64,000 bases of DNA from Drosophila persimilis (Eukaryota > Arthropoda > Insecta > Diptera > Drosophilidae), in assembly GCF_003286085.1 (NCBI RefSeq), contig NW_020825289.1, forward strand, positions 10,478,001-10,542,000. Reading direction: 5' to 3'. Below are positions 43,758 to 53,631 of the stretch, piece after piece. The stretch's first letter is position 1; each line of letters starts with the position of its first letter. The notes under the pieces are model-generated. The model worked only from the letters and a program-made list of their open reading frames with translations, did no database searches and was not told the origin of the DNA. A program made the translations under genes and the position numbers.

Positions 43758-43763
43758 AATAAA
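43758..43763 (+). terminator. Polyadenylation signal of Adk2
   Basis: Canonical AATAAA about 210 bases after the Adk2 stop codon, with U-rich sequence following. It is the first canonical hexamer I saw downstream. Confidence 0.6.
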
Positions 43764-44383
43764 ACATAATTAAAAAATATATGTATACAATTTTTCGTTG
43801 AATTGATAAAAAACAAACTTCAAATTCGGAGAATACGATTCGAGCACGGTTCTGGAATATCCAAGGACATACAAGTGCTTGAAGGAGCAGAACATATGGG
43901 TTCCTGAAATAGTTTGCAGGGATTTATGTTGGGAAGCACAACAAAAATATTCCTTGCTTAAACGTGTGTAACAGACTGGGAAAGGTCATTAATTTTATTG
44001 CGTTTACACGTTATACGTTGAGTATCCACAAAGCACTTTGAGTCTGAAGTGGTTCATTCGTTTTAAAGTCATTTAGCACAAACACGACGATTTGATAGTT
44101 CGTAGAATAGCTTCGTATGTCACTTGCTTAATATTAAAATCAAATTAAGCATGTTTAACTATCCGCATACACATTATATAAAGTTATAACGTCGATTGAC
44201 TAATCACCGGGTTGACTTTTTAGCAATAGCAATTTGTGCTTCAAAGTCTAAAGTATCTACAATCCTAAGTCTCTGGTCTCTGGGTCTCTACTCTCTGGGC
44301 TGTACATATGTACAGCCTTACTACACGCTTACAAATCGATGTCTGTACGTATATATTACACCTGAAGTTCAATCGTAGCTAGG
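43764..44383. other. Upstream region of PebIII
   Basis: AT-rich DNA between Adk2 and the TATA box of PebIII. Likely contains tissue-specific control elements, but none could be named from sequence. No gene was seen. Confidence 0.45.
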
Positions 44384-44390
44384 TATAAAA
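44384..44390 (+). promoter_or_regulatory. TATA box of PebIII
   Basis: TATAAAA lies about 30 bases upstream of an initiator-like TCAGTT (44414-44419), giving a predicted start near 44416. This focused TATA promoter contrasts with the Motif 1/DRE promoters of neighbouring housekeeping genes. Confidence 0.75.
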
Positions 44391-44910
44391 GCGAACTTCA
44401 TAGACACAGTTTGTCAGTTAGTTCAAGCTGTTGCATTGCTACGCATCTACCTGTCGTTCGTCGTTAACTTGTCGCTCTCCACTGTAAGATAGCTAATATT
44501 TACATTTAGTGCTGCTGATTGCATATCTAATTTATTCAAAGCCGAATCAGCCGATTCGGCAGAGGCTGAACCTGTTTTTGCTAGTCTAGTAATTAATGTG
44601 AATCGCGTTTAGCAGTGATCAAGCCTCAGTAGGGCATCTGAATCAGGCAATCATAAGTAGTGCTTTATGCAGTCCCACTCAGATACATTTGTATCAATAA
44701 TCAGATTGAAAGCGATTTCATTGACTCTGTCCATCAAAGCCCCAAGATTGTGTTAGACTTTAAACTGGTTTGTTACCAAAACATATATGCATATACTGAG
44801 TATTTGAGCTGTAGAGTGTGACCAAAAGTGCCAATCAACGACTGCTAAAAAAATTTCGAAAGTACTCCAACTAACACTTCATTGTACTTTTTTCGCAGCT
44901 CCCTTTCAAA

Positions 44911-45291
44911 ATGAAAATGCTACTCACGCTGTTGCTCCTCGGAGTGGTGCTGGTTGCTGCCGAAGAAAAATATACCACCAAATATGATAACCTTGATGTG
45001 GATGAAATTTTGAAATCGGATCGACTCTTCACAAACTATTTCAAATGTCTGATTGAGACTGGCAAATGCACACCCGAGGGACGGGAGCTGAAAAAGTCCC
45101 TGCCGGACGCCTTGAAAACAGAGTGCAGCAAGTGCAGTGAAAGGCAGAGGTCCAACACTGACAAAGTCATTCGGTTCATTATCGACAACAAGCCGGAGGA
45201 GTGGAAGCAGCTCCAAACCAAGTTCGATCCCGAGGATATTTACATCAAGCGTTACCGTGCACAGGCAACGAATGCCGGAATCAAGATCTAA
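44911..45291 (+). CDS. PebIII: Chemosensory protein / ejaculatory bulb protein III
   Basis: Small secreted carrier of hydrophobic ligands (OS-D/CSP family). 126 aa with signal peptide ([17 protein letters not shown]). The four cysteines follow the CSP pattern C-x6-C-x18-C-x2-C (CLIETGKC...CSKC), with the helix signature DNLDVDEIL and [12 protein letters not shown] non-coding first exon probably runs from about 44416 to a donor near 44484 (CTGTAAG), with the acceptor TTTTTCGCAG at 44889-44898 about 12 bases before the ATG. AATAAA at 45399-45404 should end the mRNA. Family members are abundant in antennae, ejaculatory bulb or haemolymph (family knowledge). Confidence 0.94.
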   Translation: MKMLLTLLLLGVVLVAAEEKYTTKYDNLDVDEILKSDRLFTNYFKCLIETGKCTPEGRELKKSLPDALKTECSKCSERQRSNTDKVIRFIIDNKPEEWKQLQTKFDPEDIYIKRYRAQATNAGIKI

Positions 45292-45404
45292 TTCTATTGA
45301 TCTACATAATTCGATTGCCAAAAAATCTATAATTGTTGTTATCTGTTATTATATATCTATCTGCTCATCAAAATTTTATATATTTCGATCGTACGCTGAA
45401 TAAA

Positions 45405-46014
45405 GAGATTCGTTTTGTACATAAGGCTTTGTCTATCACATCGGATTAGATTAGGGGATTTCGAAGGTGGGATAAGAGCAGTAGCTTTTGCCAAATCAGG
45501 GAATGATATTACGTAGGTGTATTGTATGGACTATAATAACCCACTTAGAATGTGTTCTATTAAAGCCAAAGACAGCAAATTATCGATTTGATAATATACA
45601 AATGATACTTTCCGTCCCGTCTGTACATTATTATATGGTGAGTATATTTGCGTCATCTTTGGCTACAGCCAAGGCAACAGAGCTACGACTATTCGGGCAT
45701 TGCATTGCGTGCGTGTCTAGTCTCTGACGTGTTCCTAATAATATGTATATTATATAGTTTGATGGAGGGGCAGTGAAACGAATCCGATCGCTTGTCCGTC
45801 CACTCAACCGTGAAAGGAAGAAACAGCATGGAAGGACAGTCTTCAAAGAACGTCCAATGCAATAACAATGGTTTTGTATGTCATGGAAATTGGTAATACA
45901 TAAAAAAAATTATTCAGAAAATATATGCAATAGCTAGGGGTTTATCATTATTTTTAATTGTCTTATAAATGTACAAAGCTTAATATAAATGTGAGAACAT
46001 AGCTTGGGTTGAAT
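45405..46014. other. Spacer between PebIII and HSPC300
   Basis: 3' flanks of two convergent genes. No recognisable gene, RNA or repeat; several short ORFs without family features. Confidence 0.5.
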
Positions 46015-48411
46015 TTACGTTAATGTTTCCCCTTGAGCTACACAGGCTTCCAAATAGTCTATGCGCCGCTCTAGGATCGTTAGTTTTTCGTTGAGTACCG
46101 CCAATCGAGACCGACAGGACATATCTGAAAAGACAAAAAGTTACATATGAGATTTGTTAAACGAAATCTGACAATATTAGACCAATTAATTAAAAAATCA
46201 CATACAATTTCAGAAGGATAAATCATAGCTTACAATATATGTACAAAGATTATCAGTTTGAGAACGCTATAGATGTGTGGACTCGTGAGTCAAAAAAGCT
46301 CTGAACATCCGGAAGAGTTTATCGTGAGCATCATTCATTTGTAAGCACATAACAGCTACCGGATAATAATACGAAATCAGCACCTGATTTCGGACAGACA
46401 ACGTGCAAACTACGCCAAATTCGCACGTTATATGTAGAGTTCATTTAAAATTCATAACAAGTGTAAATATGTACACTTACTGGCAATGACACTCTTTACG
46501 TCTGCCTATAATCACAAATCGTACACACAAATATGAATATATAAATTGTTTGTATGAACAGGGCCGGCATTTGGGCCCATTGGTGGCTTGAAGAATCGAA
46601 AAAGAGTTTAAAATATAACATTTTTAATTCAGGATCAAAAGTGAGCGTCTTCGCAGCCAATGAAGAATCAATCGAATTTTTAATCGAAATTGATTCCCAT
46701 TTGATATCCGATAATCTAAAGTTGCAGACGGAAACGCCTGATAATCTGTTAGAATGATGTGAGTGTAAATGTTTCTGGTAACATTGAAATTTCTCCTGAT
46801 CCACCTCGATGGCCAGAAATCCTCAACAACAAAAGTTTCTGAATGACAAAACACATAATTGGAAGCGTTTTCTAGAAAGTCTTATTATGATAGCTACGTT
46901 TCTCGCTATACACAATCTATCATTTTGTGACTCATCAGACAATCTTTTCACGCAGAATACGGGAAATTTATTCGGCCTAGTGGAGTTGTTTGGTAAGTTC
47001 GACCATTAAACGACCATTATTGTGGTAAAATGATTCAAGGGAAATTGATATATCTTCTGGCAAACGACGTTTTAGCCGAAAATTATATAAGAAGCGCGAT
47101 ATTACTCGATTATCTTATCCTTGATTTCAATCCATACTGAGAAAATGTAATTTACTGTGAGACTTGTGAATGTCAACGATAACAACGTGAGCATCAAAGA
47201 AAGAGCCTTTTCTAGGATTCGAAATTGCTTCTTCGTCGACGGGGAGGGACTGACGAATCTTCTACTTAAAATTCTTGAAGACAACTTCAATAATTTCCTT
47301 GGACAAGGCATAAGCCTGTAACACGAAAAGAAATAACTAAGAATTCCAAAATAGGGTCCTAAATCCGAGAGCCGCATTTGGCCGTGTGGATTTTGCACAA
47401 AGCGTTAAGCAGACTGGGCACGGCTAAACCATTAAATATCAAGCGAATGAAGTTTATTAAGCTCTGATGGAGATTTTATACTCCGATTTAAAAGATCCTG
47501 GTGTCCAGTAGTCAAGATGAGTCTACAAACATCACACTAGAAGATCAATGCAGAACTGATTATTTAATTTATCTTGATACGGCTCTCGCTGCTGTGAAGG
47601 AACGATTTAAGCAGTTGATTGATTTAAACATCATGAAAATCGATGGAACTTTTAATACGATTTCTGTCCTTGCTCACAATCTCAAGAAAGGTTTTTGATG
47701 TGAAATTTCGGGCTTGTGATTGTGAAGTTGCGTACCGCCCTCATACCTGAAAGGGAATCGGAAATAGATTGATTGGATCTGTATAAACAGCTGCAACAAT
47801 TAACCGACCTTATAAGTTCTTCAATATCTCTCTTTTATACTAGGTATACAAAAATGTGTAGGGTGCTGCGTAGGCACTGCAAATTTATTTGTTCCTTTTG
47901 GTTACAATAACCATCTGATCTGATATAGATTCGTCAATCTGGTAGATATGGTCATTCTCTGATTTTTTGATTTTCTCACATCTTAAAAATTGTGGAGGCC
48001 ACAGATTTCCGTCATTTGTGGGTCTAGTTCTTATAGTCTGTGAGATCTAGGCGTCAAACAAGACGGGCGAACAGACGCTGAGCAATAATATATGTATATA
48101 CTTTATAGGGTCGGAAAAGCTTTCTTCTAGTCGTTACACACATCCACTCATTTAGAGTATCGCATATAATAACAAAATCATAAGACCTAAAGCCGGCCCT
48201 GTGTATTTATGCATTTATGTACATATCGGCAGATGTGACACACTCCCTCACATGTATGTACGTGCTATATACTCGGCTATGTTTTCTTACCAAATGAGTT
48301 TAAAAAGTCCGTAATACGTTTAATGCTGGCTGTTATGACTTCAATGTATTCCCTATTCGCCCAATCCTGATGAATTTGCTTCTGAATCGCCTCTCTGTGA
48401 GCACCACTCAT
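46015..48411 (-). CDS. HSPC300: HSPC300 / BRK1, smallest WAVE complex subunit
   Basis: Subunit of the WAVE/SCAR regulatory complex that controls Arp2/3 actin nucleation at the cell cortex. Two coding exons, 48291-48411 and 46015-46124, encode 76 aa, the normal BRK1 length (about 75). The highly conserved core [15 protein letters not shown] is in exon 1, and [21 protein letters not shown], a coiled coil ending GETLT, in exon 2. Splice phase is exact (TTTG|gtaag to cag|ATATG). The protein is one long helix. The 2.17 kb intron is mostly a decayed hAT transposon. A Motif 1 element lies 57-66 bases upstream of the start. Confidence 0.96.
46559..48201 (+). mobile_element. Decayed hAT-family DNA transposon
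   Basis: 1643-base element in the HSPC300 intron. Ends are imperfect terminal inverted repeats, left CAGGGCCGGCATTTGG and right (reverse complement) CAGGGCCGGCTTTAGG. Flanks TGTATGAA (46551-46558) and TGTATTTA (48202-48209) match at 6 of 8 positions, as an aged 8-bp target duplication. Plus-strand transposase relics in order: 46809-47009 (NWKRFLESL...[19 protein letters not shown]4371-like), 47166-47321 ([12 protein letters not shown]...GQGISL), 47362-47412 (NPRAAFGRV) and 47501-47698 ([12 protein letters not shown]). They lie in different frames with stops between. DUF4371 with CAGGG ends suggests the Tip100/ZMYM-like hAT branch (inference). It contains a nested INE-1 fragment. Confidence 0.85.
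47836..48145. mobile_element. INE-1 / DINE-1 (Helitron-like) fragment nested in the hAT element
   Basis: The stretch 48030-48141 carries INE-1 landmarks: AGTCTGTGAGATCTAGGCGT, a CGAACAGACG block, then TATACTTTATAGGGTCGGAA and a TTCTTCTAGTCGTTACACAC tail, matching the consensus as I remember it. The left limit near 47836 (ACTAGGTATAC) is less certain. It lies wholly within the hAT ends, so it inserted into that element. INE-1 is found throughout Drosophila and marks this as fly DNA. Confidence 0.75.
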
Positions 48412-48467
48412 TTTTATATCTTAAAATGTTTATTTTCTTTATTTCTTGAATGTGGGTGTGAATGTGA

Positions 48468-48477
48468 CAGTGTGACC
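48468..48477 (-). promoter_or_regulatory. Motif 1 core promoter element of HSPC300
   Basis: CAGTGTGACC on the plus strand, that is GGTCACACTG on the minus strand, 57-66 bases upstream of the HSPC300 start. Typical of TATA-less housekeeping promoters in flies. Confidence 0.7.
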
Positions 48478-49101
48478 AAGTAGAAAAGTAAGGCTATTAA
48501 ATATCAGAAATATCGAATCCTAAAATACTCCTTATCGATGTACCGCAAGATTAAAATGCAAATATCTTATAATTAAATGAAATTACACGAATATTTTACT
48601 TATTGACTTTTTTCACAGAGCCCATCTTCGGGGAAAAAAAAACAGCTTATAATGAATAAATTTGGAATTTTTCTAGCTATAATCAAACTCTACAAATAAC
48701 CTAGGGACAAGCAACCTGCACAATCGCTTCGCTCGCGCGAATATAAATTTCTGGCGACGACAGCCCTACACATTTTTATATCAAAATTTGAAGCAGCGTG
48801 GCTTGGAATTTGGTTTTCTCCTTCGTGCTTCTCCTCTCATTTCTGCTGATCCTTCTAATGTTCATCAGGTGCCTTTTGACGGATGGGGAATGTTGGATGC
48901 CAGTGTGAATCGGTGTTTCACGTCTGTCCAAAAATCCCACTGTTCTCCCAGGATGTGCTCAGTGTGCACAGGGTATTAGTGATACCGATTGTTATTTTTC
49001 AATTCTATTTGTTCCAATTAATTTTTTTGACGTTGTGTTGGCACACATACAGCATATACATATACAAACATACATTTCGGGCTAAGTTTTCGTAAACAAA
49101 A
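48478..49101. other. Divergent intergenic region HSPC300 / MADF gene
   Basis: Contains an ATCGATG core near 48535 and the probable 5' UTR of the MADF gene. ORFs at 48788-49095 have no recognisable features. No TATA box was noted. Confidence 0.5.
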
Positions 49102-50172
49102 ATGGATTTTATTGACGATTTCATAGAGGAATACAAAGTGAATCCGTGCTTATGGAAAGCGGATTCCGTGGACTTCAGAAACAGGAGCAAACGGCAGGAG
49201 GCTTACATGAAGCTAATAGAAGTGGCGACTAAGCATGGAGAGATGTACAATGTGGAAAGAACAAAGCAAAAGATAAACAATCTGCGGTGTGCATTTCGTC
49301 ATCAATTAAGAAAATGTAATGAAATTAAAAAGAAAGGCGAGAAATTTGAGCCCTACTGTCCCAAGCGGCGATATTTTGAGTCGCTTATGTTCCTAAAAGA
49401 CGAAGAAATTCCTGATAAAAAGACAAAGCGTCACGATAACCCCCCGCTGCAGCAACAATATTCCGAGAGCACTGTAACTTTAATCCCGGCGGAAAACTGT
49501 GAAGAACTATCCGATGCCGAGAGTCTGCCAAAGCCACAAAAAGCGGATAATCAAAAGTTATCACCCAAAAACTGTGCAACCGAATATTTATTCGAAGATG
49601 CATCTGCTGCATGCACTGCTGACCCTATTATCAGTATTCAAACAGTCAATGCCAACAACAACCATCCATCAGGAGCTACTATCAAGGAGGTGGAAATTGT
49701 CATGACATCGTCCGACAGCAGGGTTATTTCGGAACGAAGAAAATCCCTACCCGATATTCCCAAACAAATAGATTCCGAGCAGGCCAGGCCAGTCCAGGCC
49801 GCCATCCAACAAAAACCGAACAAAATAAGTCGAAAGCGCTCTTCTTCCCTATCATCTCAAGTATCCGACGATAATGAAGTCGTGGCGCCCGCAGCCAAGT
49901 TTCGAGCGGATATATCTACAATAGACTTTGAGCGGTTGTTTTCGCTGGCGCTCAAGAGTGCCGACCACCAGCTCGACGATCACTTCTCGAATTTCGGAAA
50001 AATTATTGCCCACAAGCTGCGTTCCATGGAAGCCACCCAAGCTATATATGCGGAGAAAATAATCGCTGATGTTCTCTATCAGGGCCAGATGAAAATGCTC
50101 TCCACATTGAGTATACACCAGTTCTTGGGCGTAGATAATGCAACAGTTTATGTTGATAGTCACAGTAAATAA
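49102..50172 (+). CDS. MADF-domain protein, probable DNA-binding factor
   Basis: Single-exon 356 aa protein. Residues about 1-100 form a MADF (Myb/SANT-like) domain: FIDDFIEEYKVNPCLW, RQEAYMKLIEVA, TKQKINNLRCAFRHQLRK and a YFESLMFL end. A low-complexity middle contains a basic Ser-rich nuclear-localisation-like stretch (SRKRSSSLSS). The C-terminus has a helical BESS-like segment (FERLFSLALKSADHQLDDHF) followed by IYAEKIIADVLYQGQMKML, a tail seen in several fly MADF/BESS proteins (from memory). BESS regions mediate protein contacts. Targets cannot be inferred. It lies divergently from HSPC300. Confidence 0.85.
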   Translation: MDFIDDFIEEYKVNPCLWKADSVDFRNRSKRQEAYMKLIEVATKHGEMYNVERTKQKINNLRCAFRHQLRKCNEIKKKGEKFEPYCPKRRYFESLMFLKDEEIPDKKTKRHDNPPLQQQYSESTVTLIPAENCEELSDAESLPKPQKADNQKLSPKNCATEYLFEDASAACTADPIISIQTVNANNNHPSGATIKEVEIVMTSSDSRVISERRKSLPDIPKQIDSEQARPVQAAIQQKPNKISRKRSSSLSSQVSDDNEVVAPAAKFRADISTIDFERLFSLALKSADHQLDDHFSNFGKIIAHKLRSMEATQAIYAEKIIADVLYQGQMKMLSTLSIHQFLGVDNATVYVDSHSK

Positions 50173-50514
50173 TTAATTGTCTTTAAATGCATATATAAAT
50201 TTATAGATTTTATATAATAATAAGAAGAAGAAAATATACATTCATGTGTACAAAAGTTGTATCACTTTATTTTGTTTGTTTAATCGGAGTTTTTTTGTTG
50301 GCATGCCGAACCAAACCAGGATCTGGGTAATGGTACCTCGGAAGCAGCAACCAATGATCACAAAGCCAAATGCAAGGACGTTGTACGTGAGAGACCCCGA
50401 ACAGACCCTGCCAGACACAAAGAGCACAACAGAATACAGAAGTAATGTGGCAATTTTTCGATACTACGATTTTATTTTTGAATTCATGGGTATAAATAGC
50501 CTGTGTGGGTATAT
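50173..50514. other. Convergent 3' flanks, MADF gene / second chemosensory protein
   Basis: AT-rich 3' UTRs. A 90-codon plus-strand ORF at 50246-50518 overlaps the chemosensory protein's stop and shows no family signature, so I treat it as chance. Confidence 0.5.
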
Positions 50515-50942
50515 TTAGACACTTTGATATTTCCTTATAAGCATTGCCCAGACATCGGGGTATCTTGTTTGTAAAAATGTTGTTAGCTTTTGCGCCTTTT
50601 GAGCTTGTTGAGGCGAACAGTTTCTGCATTTCCTGGTGATAACTTCTGGCAGAGCAGCTGCGAATGGTTATGATTGAATAAAATATTGTGAATGTAGCGT
50701 CGCAGCTTTTCGATGTCTATAGATGTTATACGCTGTTATACGCTACCTTTAAGTTGCTGCCCCAATTGGTCGCATTCGCTCTTCTCAAGAATGCACATTA
50801 TTTGGCGACTGACCACGACCTGGTTATTCAGCAGCTTGTTAATATTTCTCTCTTCGGCTTGGGCCTTTGAAGAAATAAAAATGATGAAGAAAATAAAATA
50901 AAGAACCAAAAACTGCGCCTGATTTTTATTTAGTGAAAGCAT
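50515..50942 (-). CDS. Second chemosensory protein (OS-D/CSP family)
   Basis: Two coding exons, 50747-50942 and 50515-50657, encode 112 aa. Start at 50942 (MLSLNKNQAQ) gives a signal peptide with hydrophobic core FLVLYFIFFIIFI. Cysteines follow the exact CSP spacing C-x6-C-x18-C-x2-C (CILEKSEC...CRNC). The C-terminal family signature is present (QKLTTFLQTRYPDVW...RKY). The intron interrupts the LK|AALP helix junction. It is diverged from PebIII and lacks the usual YxxxYDNxD opening of secreted CSPs. D. melanogaster has a CSP gene next to PebIII (CG30172, from memory), the likely counterpart. A longer in-frame start at 51011 exists but would bury the signal peptide. Confidence 0.9.
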
Positions 50943-51894
50943 TACTACTCCTTCGAACACGCGACTGTGTGACTGTATATCTGAACGAGAGCCAGAAACT
51001 GTGTATCCCATTTATTCGTGCATGCGCAAAAGAGGCTGGACCTCGAATGCCATTAAAAAATATCTCCGCGTAGTCACCATTAAGGTACGGATAGGAATCG
51101 AAATCTCAAATGAGACGGCAATAGTACTTATCGCTTGAAAAAAAACACCCATGCCAGATGAGCGATTTTCTACACTAAATACTCTATTATCTAAATAATT
51201 TATCATCTAAGCTAACACAAAATACGAAAGAATTAACATAAAACTTCCAGCAGGAGATACTTTAACTTTCAAGATACAATCTTGCTGTGATCTTTGGATC
51301 TGCTCTAGAAACAATATCCTTTATACTTGTCGCCTCAATCATAGATTGCGATTCGGATCTAATCTCAGCAGAAGCAATGCTTAATCGATTCGAAAATGGC
51401 TAATAGCAATGTTACATAAAGCTAAAAATCTAAGAATATCTAGTCAGGATACAGGCTGGGCCGTCGAAACGGGGTCTGGTCTGTCGAGGAAACTATCCCG
51501 GGCCCGTCTCCTCTTGGCCCGATTACGTTGCGTTGCGTTGAATTATCAATGTAGAAGGGCCCCTAAGAGCCCCAATGCGGCTGTCGACAGCCCTTGGTAT
51601 GAGCAAATAAAGTTACTTAAAATATTTAGAGCGTTGTGCTTAAAAGTTCTGCTTTACTAAAACACAAATTACTTTGAAAGGCAGTCAAGACAGAAGTAGT
51701 TCCTACGCTACAATTATATAATAGTGTGTAGAGTAAGACAGCTTAAGTGTAATTATATATATTTATATGTATGTATTTGTATGTATGTATGTCTTATATA
51801 CATTTCCTAAAACTTGAAAGCTTTATTTAAATATTTTTTACATGCAAGTATGAAAATACATTTGACAATATAGCGAAATATGTTTTATTAACTT
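50943..51894. other. Upstream of second CSP gene and Chip 3' flank
   Basis: A TCAGAT initiator-like site (minus strand, near 50980) and an ATAAAT box about 30 bases upstream could form the CSP promoter. A relatively GC-rich block at about 51450-51600 contains an 83-codon plus-strand ORF (51409-51660) with no known features. The rest is probably Chip 3' UTR, with TATG microsatellites at 51765-51795. Confidence 0.45.
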
Positions 51895-53631
51895 CTATTG
51901 CGATACAATGGGGCTCTTTTTATCTATATCAGATATATTCGCGTTGTTCTGCGGCGCAGCACCGTTGCCGGGACTGGCTGGAATATTTCCCGCTCGGTCA
52001 ATACTCCACGGATTCGAGCCAGAGATGGGCGAGTCGGCGTGACCGAATCCGGTGTGATTATCGTGCTCCACGGCATTGGTACCGTCATATTGCGTGTTCT
52101 CCAGCCGCGTTATCAACCGCTCATCCTCCTCACCAAACTCCCCGCCCATCAGGGTGGGCTCACCCACAACCATTACATCTTGCGAGGAGAGGGAAAAGCT
52201 GGGGCCAGAGGGTGATCGCTTCTGATTTGTCACAGGCGGAGTGTTTGCATTATTGGCCCCGCCGCCCGAGTTGGAGCCTTTCCGCTTGCGCCGTTTATTG
52301 GCCGGCCTTTGGGGATCTTTTTTGCCCGGCGGTGCTACCATACGCTGCCATTTTTGAAATAAAGTTGTCTTCAGGCAGTCCCGTGGACTAAGTGCATAGG
52401 CCTTGTGTCGAGACATTAGCTCCTGCATCGGTTCAAGTATAACACATAATCGTAGATAATTTAGTGTTGAGTTGGTTATGCCAGCTCTTGTAATGTTCTT
52501 AGTGATTTGATCTAGAAGCATCGGATCGGGGGGAAGCGAGGTGCCAATCACGGATCTTGGAATGAGTTCCCTGTGTCCCTTAATGGTCATATGCCAAGAC
52601 TTGATGCGCATATAGTCGTCATACATGAACTCCAAGATCAGCCTGGCATCAGCACATACTTTCGTAAAAAACGGCTTGCCATGTTGAGTTATTACCGTGC
52701 ACTGATCACAGTCCAGGGTTATAGACGTATTGTGAAACGACTCCTTAGCGTGCTTCAATTGAAAGTACAAGTCAGACACTCCGCCTTCATATATGCTTCG
52801 GAAGAAGCGCGGGATGAGTGTTCGGCCAATCGTATACCTTTTTGGTCCGTCTTCCAGGCAAAACAGGATTGTCAATCTGGCATCGTCCTCGAAAAACTCC
52901 GTTGTGAATGAGTCCCACCAGCAATTGTCGCTTTCTTCGTTCCGCTGCTGAAGGCGTTTGTTTAGCTCGAATACTCGGTGCTCGGTGTGACTGAAGTACG
53001 AGTTGTGCCTCCTAAAGCCTTGATCAATTCGGTCCATTTGCTGGGGACCGCCCATCATGGGATGATTCCCTCCGTGACCGAAGGGAGATGCTGGTGGCAT
53101 TGGGTTGAATTGACCGCCCACTCCAAAGACCGTGGGCGATGAAAAGTGGCCAGCCTGTCCGCTGTTGAAGGGAGTGCCCGAACTGGCTGGTCGACTGAAC
53201 TGACCCAAGCCAGAAGATGGCGATCCAAAGGGTCCTCCCACAGGACCATTGAAGTTTCCAGCTGTCGCCGACTGTGGATAGTTCCCAGGAATGTTCTGTG
53301 AGCCAACAGGACCCGGCGTGGATGACCCCGAGGGTGCAGGTGAAGAGGTATATTGAGGTGTATTCGATCCAGGTTGATTAGAGTTTTGAAACACTAAAGA
53401 CTGATTTCCAGCGGGAGAGGATTGGCCAGCAGGTGGATATGGATTGCCACCCGAGTTGTACGGCAATCCTCCTTGTGAAAACCCACTCTGGTTGCTCCCA
53501 TCAGGATTCAGAGCTGACGAGTTCGACGTGGGCAACATAGATCCACCCTCAGAAACTCCTTTCCAGCTACCGTCGTCAATATTTGATTGAGAAGACATCG
53601 TATTTCCAGAATTTAAACCTCTACGATTCAT
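51895..53631 (-). CDS. Chi: Chip, LIM-domain-binding transcription cofactor (LDB1/NLI)
   Basis: Nuclear adaptor that dimerises and bridges LIM-homeodomain and GATA-type factors for enhancer-promoter communication. Single coding exon, 578 aa (D. melanogaster about 577, from memory). Gly/Pro/Ser/Asn-rich N-terminus to about residue 205, dimerisation domain about 205-435 (including RIDQGFRRHNSYFSHTEHRV and FFEDDARLTILFCLEDG), nuclear localisation cluster NKRRKRK near 447, and LIM-interaction domain about 515-550 (MVVGEPTLMGGEFGEEDERL). An acceptor at 53634-53635, two bases upstream of the ATG, shows a non-coding leader exon upstream. Stop TAG at 51895-51897. Confidence 0.95.
   Translation of the reverse strand: MNRRGLNSGNTMSSQSNIDDGSWKGVSEGGSMLPTSNSSALNPDGSNQSGFSQGGLPYNSGGNPYPPAGQSSPAGNQSLVFQNSNQPGSNTPQYTSSPAPSGSSTPGPVGSQNIPGNYPQSATAGNFNGPVGGPFGSPSSGLGQFSRPASSGTPFNSGQAGHFSSPTVFGVGGQFNPMPPASPFGHGGNHPMMGGPQQMDRIDQGFRRHNSYFSHTEHRVFELNKRLQQRNEESDNCWWDSFTTEFFEDDARLTILFCLEDGPKRYTIGRTLIPRFFRSIYEGGVSDLYFQLKHAKESFHNTSITLDCDQCTVITQHGKPFFTKVCADARLILEFMYDDYMRIKSWHMTIKGHRELIPRSVIGTSLPPDPMLLDQITKNITRAGITNSTLNYLRLCVILEPMQELMSRHKAYALSPRDCLKTTLFQKWQRMVAPPGKKDPQRPANKRRKRKGSNSGGGANNANTPPVTNQKRSPSGPSFSLSSQDVMVVGEPTLMGGEFGEEDERLITRLENTQYDGTNAVEHDNHTGFGHADSPISGSNPWSIDRAGNIPASPGNGAAPQNNANISDIDKKSPIVSQ

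Noticed and set aside
47102-47398. 98-codon minus-strand ORF in the HSPC300 intron
   Set aside because: Antisense to transposase relics, whose plus-strand reading resembles hAT proteins.
50246-50518. 90-codon plus-strand ORF after the MADF gene
   Set aside because: Overlaps the terminal exon and 3' UTR of the minus-strand CSP gene and shows no recognisable motif.
52573-52911. 112-codon plus-strand ORF
   Set aside because: Antisense to the Chip dimerisation domain.
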